Shown here piece after piece: positions 13,852-20,176 of a stretch of 20,176 nt of DNA. The notes beneath the pieces are model-generated. The model was not told the origin of the DNA. It did no database searches and saw only the letters and a program-made list of their open reading frames with translations. Origin of the DNA: a virus; the IMG/VR virus record IMGVR_UViG_3300025883_000012, positions 1 through 20,176 of that record; one strand, given 5' to 3'. The number at the start of each line of letters is the position of its first letter. Within the stretch, counting starts at the first letter, position 1. Position numbers and translations under genes: made by a program.

Positions 13852-15412
13852 ACAAATATTTGACATATCCTCCAAGGCTGGAGCGTTCTCCTTAAATAAG
13901 GATTTGTCTCCCTATGATATGCCCCCATCGTTTTTTAGTGATGCTCAAAATGCTAGATTTATAGACGGCAAAGCTAGTAAAATTTTAGGCCACTCTCAGG
14001 TTTTAGGAACACCTTTAGTAGCTCCATTGTGGGCTACTGATTTCCTACAAGGTAGTAATAACCTTTGGATTTACGGGGGTGCTACGTCTTTAAACAAGAT
14101 AACTGGCACAACCCATGCAGCTGTAACGCGCAGCAGTGGAGCCTATACCACACTATCAGGGACTTCCGATAGCTGGTGTGGGGGTGTTCTAGGAGGCGTA
14201 CTGGTTTTAACAAATGGTCTGGACGTTCCTCAAAGTTTAACTCAAGCAGGTAGCGTGTTTACAGACTTGCCTGATTGGCCCGCTACCTTAAAGTGTAAAG
14301 CTATTGTACCGTTTAAAAACCATCTAGTTGCTCTCAATCTTACTGACTCTGGTACAGCAAAACCTTTTACAATTAGGTGGAGCGATGCTATACCAGCAGG
14401 TGCAGCAACCAACGGTGCGGACACTTGGAACACAGGGAGTGCTGCTTCGCAATCTGCTGAGACCTCTATATCGTCAGCAGAAGGGCATATTTTAAACGCC
14501 TTACAAATGGGCAACGAGTTAATAGTTTACTTAGAGGATAGCATATACGCTCTTAATTTTGTAGGCGGTGCGTTTACCTTCCAAGTACGACAAAAGTTTA
14601 AAGATACAGGATTGTTTGCTAAAGAGGCTGTAGTTGACTTAGGTAACGGCAATCATGTTCTAATGACCACTGACGATGTTGTGTTGCATAATGGCAACAG
14701 TATTAAAAGCGTAATTGAAGACACAGTTAAAGAGTTTTTGTTTGGAGAAATTGACTCAGGCGCTGCTGATAAAACATTTTTAGTACACAACAAACACAAA
14801 TCAGAAGTTTGGATTTGTTATCCCGCAACTAACGCTACTAATAATTTTCCCAATTCTGCTGTCATATGGAACTACAAAGATAACACTTGGTCTACTAGGG
14901 ATTTACCAAATGTCAACTACATTGCCAAAGGTGTTGTGAATCCAGTTTTAGCCAACACTTGGACAGCGTCTACATCAACTTGGGAAAAGTCTACTCTCAA
15001 CTGGGCGCAAGCACCATACAATCCTGTTATCAATTCGTTACTGATGTGTGGTACAAACGATACTAAGTTTTACCTAGCAGACTCTTCAACTACATTTGAC
15101 GGGACTAGCTTTTTAACAAAGTTGGAACGCATTGGTTTACATTCCGGTCGTACAGATGCTGTTAAATCTGTTACTAAGGTGTTTCCCAGAATAGAAGGCA
15201 CAGGAAGTGTCAACATAAGTGTTGGCTCTGAGTTACAACCGTTTCAAGGTGTGTCCTATAATGATCCAGTGTCCTTTGAAATAGGTTCAGACTTTAAAGT
15301 AGACTGTAGAGTTAAGGGTAGGTACATTGCTATTAAAATAGAAAGCAGTGCTGATACACAGTTTGAGCTATCTGGAATGGCTATAGAGGCAGAGGTGGTG
15401 TCGAAGAGATGA
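13844..15412 (+). CDS. Tail hub / packaged-DNA stabilisation protein (P22 gp10-like)
   Basis: A 522-aa protein with the layout of P22 gp10-type hub proteins, which plug the portal-adaptor channel and anchor the fibres or spikes. It is slightly longer than P22 gp10 (472 aa). The N-terminal part contains LSPYDMPPSFFSDAQNARFI (21-40), a pattern common at the start of this family. Repeating beta segments follow (LWIYGGATSLNKI, GGVLGGVLVLTNG, IVPFKNHLVALNL, GNELIVYLEDSIYALNFV), suggesting a beta-propeller-like fold. The C-terminal third is beta-rich with a segment reading NISVGSELQPFQG. It is coupled to the previous gene by an eight-base overlap and to the next by ATGA. Confidence 0.82.
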   Translation: MAKQIFDISSKAGAFSLNKDLSPYDMPPSFFSDAQNARFIDGKASKILGHSQVLGTPLVAPLWATDFLQGSNNLWIYGGATSLNKITGTTHAAVTRSSGAYTTLSGTSDSWCGGVLGGVLVLTNGLDVPQSLTQAGSVFTDLPDWPATLKCKAIVPFKNHLVALNLTDSGTAKPFTIRWSDAIPAGAATNGADTWNTGSAASQSAETSISSAEGHILNALQMGNELIVYLEDSIYALNFVGGAFTFQVRQKFKDTGLFAKEAVVDLGNGNHVLMTTDDVVLHNGNSIKSVIEDTVKEFLFGEIDSGAADKTFLVHNKHKSEVWICYPATNATNNFPNSAVIWNYKDNTWSTRDLPNVNYIAKGVVNPVLANTWTASTSTWEKSTLNWAQAPYNPVINSLLMCGTNDTKFYLADSSTTFDGTSFLTKLERIGLHSGRTDAVKSVTKVFPRIEGTGSVNISVGSELQPFQGVSYNDPVSFEIGSDFKVDCRVKGRYIAIKIESSADTQFELSGMAIEAEVVSKR

Positions 15413-15666
15413 CGGAGTTTTTAAGGTTTGATCCTTCAACTTGCCCTCAAGATTTAGAAGACATTCCGAAGTTTGTAGACGAAATGCTTTTGCAGATTAA
15501 GGTTGTCGTAGACCTTTTAAGAGATGGGCATTTAGACGTAATTTATGTAGAGCCTGATAAACCACAACAAGGCGATATTAGATATGCTGACGGAAGTACA
15601 TGGAATCCTGGATCAGGAGAAGGAATTTATTTTAGAAATTCCGCTGGAGCGTGGGTTAAATTATAA
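15409..15666 (+). CDS. Small phage protein following the tail hub
   Basis: An 85-aa protein that begins in the stop codon of the tail-hub gene (ATGA). An N-terminal helix (about residues 14-38) precedes a C-terminal part reading GDIRYADGSTWNPGSGEGIY and ending WVKL. This ending (ADGT-WNPGSGEG-Y, then W-L) is one I recognise from small phage proteins at this location, and it looks like a natural C-terminus, so the frame is probably not part of a longer fusion. The function is not known; a minor tail component is the simplest guess. Its last 83 bases are also read in another frame by the next gene. Confidence 0.7.
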   Translation: MTEFLRFDPSTCPQDLEDIPKFVDEMLLQIKVVVDLLRDGHLDVIYVEPDKPQQGDIRYADGSTWNPGSGEGIYFRNSAGAWVKL

Positions 15667-16072
15667 ATTTGTAAATTACAAACATAACTCTTTATTTTCA
15701 AAGCTGTCTAAATGTTATGACTATTTCGAGAAAACAATACAGCGTAGTCTATGTTCTGATATTTACAATGCTAATGATTTGGTTAAACGAGTTGTTAAGG
15801 GAACAAGCGACTTATGGATTGCCTACGACAAAGATAAAAAGATTAAAGGATGTTTTATAATAGGTTTTGCTCACTATCCTCAAAGCATAGGCATATTGAC
15901 AGAAGGGATTAGCGGAGAGTTTGATTTTAAAAACGCTACTCCTAAAATTGAAGAATATTATAAAGACTTGGGATATGAGTTTTGGGAAATGACAGGCCGA
16001 AGAGGTTGGGAAAAAATAATGGCTCCTTTAGGATATGAGTTTAAAACAGTAACTTTAAGAAAGAAATTATAA
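15584..16072 (+). CDS. GNAT-like phage protein with uncertain start
   Basis: A frame of up to 162 aa. The C-terminal two thirds match the pattern of GNAT-like (acetyltransferase-fold) proteins found among podovirus virion genes: a DLWIAYDKDKKIKGCFIIGF strand pair and, near the end, EFWEMTGRRGWEKIMAPLGY. The usual acetyl-CoA loop (R/Q-x-x-G-x-G/A) is not visible, so it may not be an active acetyltransferase. The ATG at 15584 lies 83 bases inside the preceding gene, a far longer overlap than any other here, and the first 26 or so residues come from that gene's sequence in another frame. No ATG, GTG or TTG exists in frame near the end of the previous gene, so either this start or a rare start codon is used. 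Confidence 0.68.
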   Translation: MLTEVHGILDQEKEFILEIPLERGLNYKFVNYKHNSLFSKLSKCYDYFEKTIQRSLCSDIYNANDLVKRVVKGTSDLWIAYDKDKKIKGCFIIGFAHYPQSIGILTEGISGEFDFKNATPKIEEYYKDLGYEFWEMTGRRGWEKIMAPLGYEFKTVTLRKKL

Positions 16073-16073
16073 A

Positions 16074-17165
16074 ATGGGCAGTGTATTTAGTAGTCCTCCT
16101 CCAGCTGTTGTCCAACTACCTCAACAGTCTCAATCCAGTGGCACCGGAGAAGTTAAGCCATACGCTCCGGTAGAGCCTTTTATTGAACGATTGCTTCCCA
16201 GAATAGAGGAACAGTTTACAACTGATCCTGTATTGTTTCAACAGTCTTTGGTTCCACAGGACACTGCTGAAACTTTAGCAGCTAGGCAGGGCTTTGCCAA
16301 TCTTGGTCAAACGGCAGCAGGATTTGCTCCAGATTTTCAACAGCTGTACCAAGCTGATCTAGCCAGAGGATTGGCAGACCCTAGTCAAGACTCTTTGTTC
16401 TTGGCTGAAACAGGTACTATTGCAGACCAAGCCCGTAGGTTGACAGAGCGTGATAAGCTTCTTGCCCAGCAGCAAGCCATAGAAGCAGGACAGTTTGGTA
16501 TGGGCAGTACAGCCCTTGAAGAGCTACAACAGAACCAAGCAAGAAACAGAGAAGAGCTTGTGCAACAGCAATTGGCAGCGTCACTTGGTCGAGCAGAGCA
16601 AAGACGCATGGGTGCCGCTGATAGAGCGCCAGGGTTTGCCCAGCAGCAACTACAGGCACAATTGGCACTACCATCGTTGCAGGAAGCTTTGGGTAGAGAC
16701 ATAGAAACCAGAGATGCTGCAAGATTGGCAGACCAAGCTAGGTTGACGCAACAGCCACAGGAAGCACAGAGAGAACAGATGATCAACCTGACTAACCTTT
16801 TAGGTGGCTTGGCTGGTCTAGGTACTTCAACAACTTTCCAGAACCAAAGCTCTGGGTTTACCTCGCAAGGGTTTGCCGGTGGGCCAAGTCCGTTCCAGCA
16901 GATTACAAGCGCAGCGGCAGCAGCTGCTCCTTTTGCTATGGCAGCAAGTGACATTAGACTTAAAACTAACATTAAACAAGTTGGCAAACTTGACAATGGC
17001 ATTAAGCTCTACACTTGGAAGTGGACAGACGAGGCTAAGAATATTGTCAACAATCAACCGGAGTATGGTGTCATTGCAGACGAAGTACAGCACATTATGC
17101 CAGAGGCTGTCATCAGGGGCAGTGATGGCTACTTGAGAGTCAACTATGCTGCGATTGGAGTTTAG
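16074..17165 (+). CDS. Helical virion protein with C-terminal S74 self-cleaving chaperone
   Basis: A 363-aa protein in two parts. Residues 1-290 are rich in Ala, Gln and Arg, with a proline-rich start and long helical segments; they resemble internal or connector proteins rather than a fibre shaft. Residues 292-363 form a peptidase S74 domain (endosialidase-type intramolecular chaperone): the conserved SDIRLKTNI lies at 292-300, followed by GIKLYTWKW, YGVIADEVQHIMPEAV and the terminal VNYAAIGV. In known cases this domain helps a trimer fold and is then cut off by self-cleavage just before the Ser of SD-x-RLK, so S292 is the likely cut site. Its substrate here would be an unusual helical partner. 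A trimeric tail component is inferred. Confidence 0.85.
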   Translation: MGSVFSSPPPAVVQLPQQSQSSGTGEVKPYAPVEPFIERLLPRIEEQFTTDPVLFQQSLVPQDTAETLAARQGFANLGQTAAGFAPDFQQLYQADLARGLADPSQDSLFLAETGTIADQARRLTERDKLLAQQQAIEAGQFGMGSTALEELQQNQARNREELVQQQLAASLGRAEQRRMGAADRAPGFAQQQLQAQLALPSLQEALGRDIETRDAARLADQARLTQQPQEAQREQMINLTNLLGGLAGLGTSTTFQNQSSGFTSQGFAGGPSPFQQITSAAAAAAPFAMAASDIRLKTNIKQVGKLDNGIKLYTWKWTDEAKNIVNNQPEYGVIADEVQHIMPEAVIRGSDGYLRVNYAAIGV

Positions 17166-17167
17166 AC

Positions 17168-17713
17168 ATGACTAGCAAGTTAGGTGGTACGGGTACAGGT
17201 TTCGATGACTTGAGCCGGTTTGATCCCACTGATATGACAACATCTGATATGGTGCTAAGTGGTGACTTCGATGACATGGAAGATGTCAATGCTATTCTGG
17301 AAATGAACAGAGAAGCAGCAGAGCGTGACAGAAATCTGGACATTAAAGGCATTGATGTTTTAGAAGAAGATGACGATCTTCTCGATGTTAGTAACCCTAC
17401 CCGTGACGGTGCTGAACCTTTAAAGTCAAACTTTTCAGATTTTTTAAATAATCTTGATTTTGACAAGCTGAAAGATTTACCAGGTGGTAAAGGTTCTGGG
17501 CCTCAACCATTGGGAAGCAGCGGAAGTTTGAAAGGTGCCAGCGCCGAAGGCGTGACGGGTGCCAGAGGTTTTCGTCAAATGGAAAGCCCATATGCGGCCC
17601 CTAAGTACTACACTCCTCAGGGATCAGTAGAGTTCCAAAAGATGGTGTCTGGATTGTTGAGTAACGTATTTGGATCAAGTATACGCAAACCCACAATACG
17701 GTCTTTGATTTAG
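17168..17713 (+). CDS. Acidic virion-operon protein of unknown function
   Basis: A 181-aa protein I do not recognise. The first half is very acidic (FDDLSRFDPTDM, DFDDMEDVN, LEEDDDLLDV), the middle is glycine- and serine-rich (about 115-140), and the end is a helix with basic residues (SSIRKPTIRSLI). A GGAG site at 17157-17160, inside the end of the previous gene, precedes the ATG. The position between the S74 protein and the probable ejection genes suggests an internal virion or assembly protein. No membrane segment, signal peptide or catalytic motif is seen. Confidence 0.65.
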   Translation: MTSKLGGTGTGFDDLSRFDPTDMTTSDMVLSGDFDDMEDVNAILEMNREAAERDRNLDIKGIDVLEEDDDLLDVSNPTRDGAEPLKSNFSDFLNNLDFDKLKDLPGGKGSGPQPLGSSGSLKGASAEGVTGARGFRQMESPYAAPKYYTPQGSVEFQKMVSGLLSNVFGSSIRKPTIRSLI

Positions 17714-17716
17714 GAG
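17712..17716 (+). promoter_or_regulatory. Ribosome binding site that decides the 17723 start
   Basis: AGGAG lies three bases before a first ATG (17720) and six before a second ATG (17723). The six-base spacing is better, so 17723 is the preferred start; the product then begins MAQPTLLEQ. Confidence 0.55.
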
Positions 17717-17722
17717 ATAATG

Positions 17723-19087
17723 ATGGCTCAACCAACTCTTTTAGAGCAAATTTTTAACATGTTCAATAATCCGACAGAAAGTTCGCGACCTTCTGTAACG
17801 GAACAAGCGCAAAGATACAGAACAAATACAACGGCTTCTCCAACAGGATCAAGAGCAGTTACACGGGACAAGACGGGCCGAGTTCAAAGTTTTTTTAGAC
17901 CAGATTTACCCCAAGCTGTGAGAGATAGGCTTAACCAGGGTGAAAAAATCCTACGGGAAAGGTCCGGAGCAGGTCCTGTGCCTAGACCTTTTACTGTCGT
18001 TCCAAGACCACCTGTACAATCTGTACGACCAGAAGAAAACACTCCTGGAATGTCAGAATTTGTTGATGTTCCAGCACCGTTTCCACTTCCGCTTCCAGCT
18101 GGTTCTCCAGCACAGTCTGAATTTATTGAGGGTCCAACACCATTACCATTTCCTACTTATTACTCCCCCGGTAGCTTTATCAATGGTGGAGAAGAAATAG
18201 ACGCTGACAACATTGCTATATCAATGTTGGGAAGCAATGCAACAGACCCAGCAAGGGCAGCCGCTGACGCTGTTAAACGTGACACTCTTCTCGGTTATAA
18301 ACATGGTGGGGATTTAGCACAGTCCCAAAAACAAGAAGGTTTAATTAACGAAGCATCTGATATGATATCAGGACTGCTAGGCAATGTTGATTTCAAAGGG
18401 TTGTTCAGGGTCTTAGCACGGCCAGAGTTTGTCGCACCAATGGGACCAGGGCAAACACCCTTGACCAATTTTATCAACGCTGCCGCCGCTGACCGTACAG
18501 CGCAAGCTGCCACCAGAGCCGCACAGCAAGAAGCTGGACTAGAAGGATTCAAAGCTGAGACAGATCGACTAAAGGCACTAATGCCTGATCCTTCCAAGAT
18601 GCCTAAGCTTACTGGTGAAGTTAATAAAATGTACGATAGGATAGAATCTTCTAGGCGTATATCTTTAGTAGGTAATAAAATTAAAGCAGCGTTGATAAAA
18701 AGCCCGTTTAGCACAACTGGTGGGCCGGGAGAAGCTTCAAAAGCAGTAAGGGCAATAGCAGCTGCTTTTGGCATAAGTCCTGGAGTATTTACATCAGATG
18801 ATGTAACAAAAAATGTAGCCAAACTAAAAGGAGAAGTGTTAAAATCTAAAACATTTGGTAGAGAAGCCAGCAGACAAGAATTAGAACAAATTTTAAATAA
18901 AATTTTAGCTTCTCCTAGTTTGTTTACGACATCAGATCAAATATTAGATTCAGTAGATAGCCTGATGCGAGACGCTGAACGAGATTCGTTTAACACAACA
19001 GCTAGACTAAAAGCTTATGGACTTCATACCAGTACAGACAAAAACCCTATGTCTCTTCCAACAAAATACTTTGATAGAAATAACTAA
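17723..19087 (+). CDS. Virion-operon protein with proline-rich repeat, unknown
   Basis: A 454-aa protein (455 if the ATG at 17720 is used). Residues about 84-150 are rich in proline and contain a duplicated motif: SEFVDVPAPFPLPLPAG (about 111-127) and SEFIEGPTPLPFPTYY (about 132-147). The rest is mostly helical, with an alanine-rich region at about 240-270 (FINAAAADRTAQAATRAAQQ) and a charged C-terminal half. No family or enzymatic motif is recognised. Located between the S74 gene and a probable ejection gene, it may be one of the internal proteins that leave the head with DNA; such proteins vary strongly in sequence. No membrane segment or signal peptide is seen. Confidence 0.7.
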   Translation: MAQPTLLEQIFNMFNNPTESSRPSVTEQAQRYRTNTTASPTGSRAVTRDKTGRVQSFFRPDLPQAVRDRLNQGEKILRERSGAGPVPRPFTVVPRPPVQSVRPEENTPGMSEFVDVPAPFPLPLPAGSPAQSEFIEGPTPLPFPTYYSPGSFINGGEEIDADNIAISMLGSNATDPARAAADAVKRDTLLGYKHGGDLAQSQKQEGLINEASDMISGLLGNVDFKGLFRVLARPEFVAPMGPGQTPLTNFINAAAADRTAQAATRAAQQEAGLEGFKAETDRLKALMPDPSKMPKLTGEVNKMYDRIESSRRISLVGNKIKAALIKSPFSTTGGPGEASKAVRAIAAAFGISPGVFTSDDVTKNVAKLKGEVLKSKTFGREASRQELEQILNKILASPSLFTTSDQILDSVDSLMRDAERDSFNTTARLKAYGLHTSTDKNPMSLPTKYFDRNN

Positions 19088-19098
19088 GGGCAAAAATA

Positions 19099-20176
19099 AT
19101 GTCTGAAATGCAAGATACGGTTACTCTTACCGATGGCTCTATTGTTAAAGTTCCCGGTATGAATAATATGTCTGATGATGAAATTACATCTGCCTTAATC
19201 AAAGCCTTGCCAGAAAAAATGGCTGGCCTTGGGGCTTTGCCAGACATTGAACGCGAGTACAACATCAGAGACGGTGTGCCTGATCTTAACCTAAGATTTC
19301 AAGAGGCGCTTACTGCTGGGAATCCTAAAGAAATAAAAGCTGTATTTGATGATCAAGTAGGTCCAGGTAATTGGGGCATTGACTCTACAACTAGGAAACC
19401 ATTTGTTACTCCCCAAGGTCTCAAGAACCTAGGCATTGAACCCACAGATGACCGCAAGGTATTCTTAGACGGCACAAGCACAGACATATATGATCTCACC
19501 GCTGATGCTACTAGGGAGATAGCCATAGGTGCTACGGCTTTGGCAGCTGAACTGGCCATACCTGTACCCGGTAGTTTTTTATTAGGGTTGGGAGCTAGGT
19601 CTGCTGCTGCTGGCGCTGGTGGCACTATTGCCTCCCTAGGCCTTGAAGGACTACAAGAGCTACAGGGTTACAATAAAGAATCGGCAGTTGAGGTTTTGAA
19701 AAACGCTGGCACAGAAGGTGCCTTCATAGGTGCCGCCACCTTTGCCCTAGGCGCTCCCTTTGCCGCATATGGCTCTATTGCCAACAGGGTAAAGACAGCT
19801 GCTAAAGAAGTTGATCCAGGTGCAGTACCAGTCAAGAACACAACTGTACAGGAAATGGTAGAGGCACAGCAAAGGGTTGCTGGAAGGGTTGGCGAAGAGG
19901 ATGCCATGTTGTTGAGTGTTCGTACTTTGATCAACGAAGATGGAGCCATTGTAGGAAACTTATTGAGCAAAATGGAAGGTGTCGGAGCCAAACAAGCAGG
20001 AGATCAGTTTGCTTCCCGTGCTGCTACCATAGTAGACAAGTATCGTAACACCTACCTAGCATCTGTCAGGGCGGGTGACGATGAGATTGTTACCCTACAG
20101 AAGCTAAAAGCTGCTCTGGGCAAAGACGAGCAAGATATGCTAAAGAATACCGTCCGTAGTATTCAACAGTTTGACG
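19099..20176 (+). CDS. Probable DNA-ejection (internal virion) protein, cut by window end
   Basis: The frame is open from ATG 19099 to the last base (359 full codons), so the gene continues beyond the window. The ribosome site AAGGG (19086-19090) lies eight bases before the ATG. The N-terminus, with VTLTDGSIVKVPGMNNMSDD and EITSALIKALP, has a pattern often found at the start of large internal proteins of aquatic podoviruses. Two hydrophobic, glycine- and alanine-rich segments (about residues 139-190 and 203-230) could enter a membrane, as expected for a protein that builds a channel across the host envelope during DNA entry. The remainder is helical and charged. P22 gp16/gp20 or T7 gp15/gp16 analogy is inference; no lytic transglycosylase motif appears in the visible part. 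Confidence 0.72.
   Translation, partial: MSEMQDTVTLTDGSIVKVPGMNNMSDDEITSALIKALPEKMAGLGALPDIEREYNIRDGVPDLNLRFQEALTAGNPKEIKAVFDDQVGPGNWGIDSTTRKPFVTPQGLKNLGIEPTDDRKVFLDGTSTDIYDLTADATREIAIGATALAAELAIPVPGSFLLGLGARSAAAGAGGTIASLGLEGLQELQGYNKESAVEVLKNAGTEGAFIGAATFALGAPFAAYGSIANRVKTAAKEVDPGAVPVKNTTVQEMVEAQQRVAGRVGEEDAMLLSVRTLINEDGAIVGNLLSKMEGVGAKQAGDQFASRAATIVDKYRNTYLASVRAGDDEIVTLQKLKAALGKDEQDMLKNTVRSIQQFD

Noticed and set aside
15896-15930. TTGACA near 15896 as an internal promoter
   Set aside because: No TATAAT-like box at the right distance, and it lies inside the GNAT-like gene.
15409-16072. Programmed +1 frameshift joining the 85-aa protein to the GNAT-like protein
   Set aside because: The 85-aa frame ends with a natural-looking WVKL terminus and no known +1 slip signal is seen near its stop; kept only as an alternative in the start-site finding.
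16385-17002. Reverse-strand frame of 205 codons, rich in Cys, Ser and Ala
   Set aside because: Its odd composition is explained by reading Gln, Ala and Leu codons of the S74 protein backwards.
16990-17020. TTGACA near 16990 as an internal promoter
   Set aside because: It lies in coding sequence for the S74 domain and no -10 box follows at 16-18 bases.
1-20176. CRISPR array, tRNA, integrase, insertion sequence or defence gene
   Set aside because: No spaced direct repeats, tRNA-like folds, recombinase or transposase patterns, or terminal inverted repeats were seen on either strand.

Overview
The window is a stretch of tailed-phage genome, most likely from an uncultured podovirus-like (P22-type short tail) phage of a Gram-negative bacterium. 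It carries most of the head and tail gene set, packed almost without gaps and all on the + strand. Evidence for the assignment: a complete two-subunit terminase, a P22-sized portal with a helical C-terminal tail, a scaffold directly before an SU10-type (HK97-fold) major capsid protein, and relatives of the P22 gp4 adaptor and gp10 tail hub. There is no tape measure, sheath or tail-tube gene. Base composition is moderate to low in GC (about 38-40% where counted, 51% in two segments). The style of the genes resembles marine metagenomic phages; that environmental guess is inference. No integrase, repressor, replication gene, tRNA, CRISPR array or defence gene is seen.

Layout. 1-202: an undecided 5' edge and a perfect-consensus sigma70-type promoter (79-107). 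203-4127: small terminase, large terminase, portal. 4132-4769: two tandem paralogous small proteins, probably virion-associated. 4770-9035: receptor-recognition module (repeat-containing tail fibre, large LamG/SPRY/repeat fibre, DUF4376-type protein). 9037-9417: a small protein with a Sec signal peptide. 9419-9447: a second, near-perfect sigma70 promoter. 9466-10549: tail-collar protein and three small genes. 10549-12509: scaffold and major capsid protein, followed by a strong hairpin (12511-12547). 12556-12995: two small genes joined at an ATGA overlap next to a dnaX-type slippery heptamer. 12995-15412: adaptor, small protein, tail hub. 15409-16072: a small conserved-type protein and a GNAT-like protein with an unusually long overlap. 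16074-20176: a helical protein ending in an S74 intramolecular chaperone, two unrecognised genes, and a probable DNA-ejection protein cut by the window end.

How it works together (known biology of the families plus inference): scaffold and capsid protein build the procapsid on the portal ring; TerS and TerL package DNA; the adaptor and hub close the vertex; the fibres, collar and S74 protein form or mature the adsorption apparatus; the last genes probably supply proteins ejected with the DNA. Two strong host-type promoters suggest that host RNA polymerase transcribes this module, the second one boosting the high-copy scaffold and capsid genes.

Nothing here is a clear new enzymatic system. 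The observations most worth following are the possible programmed -1 frameshift after the capsid gene, the lysine/cysteine microprotein, the exported small protein inside the virion operon, and the long overlap at the GNAT-like gene.
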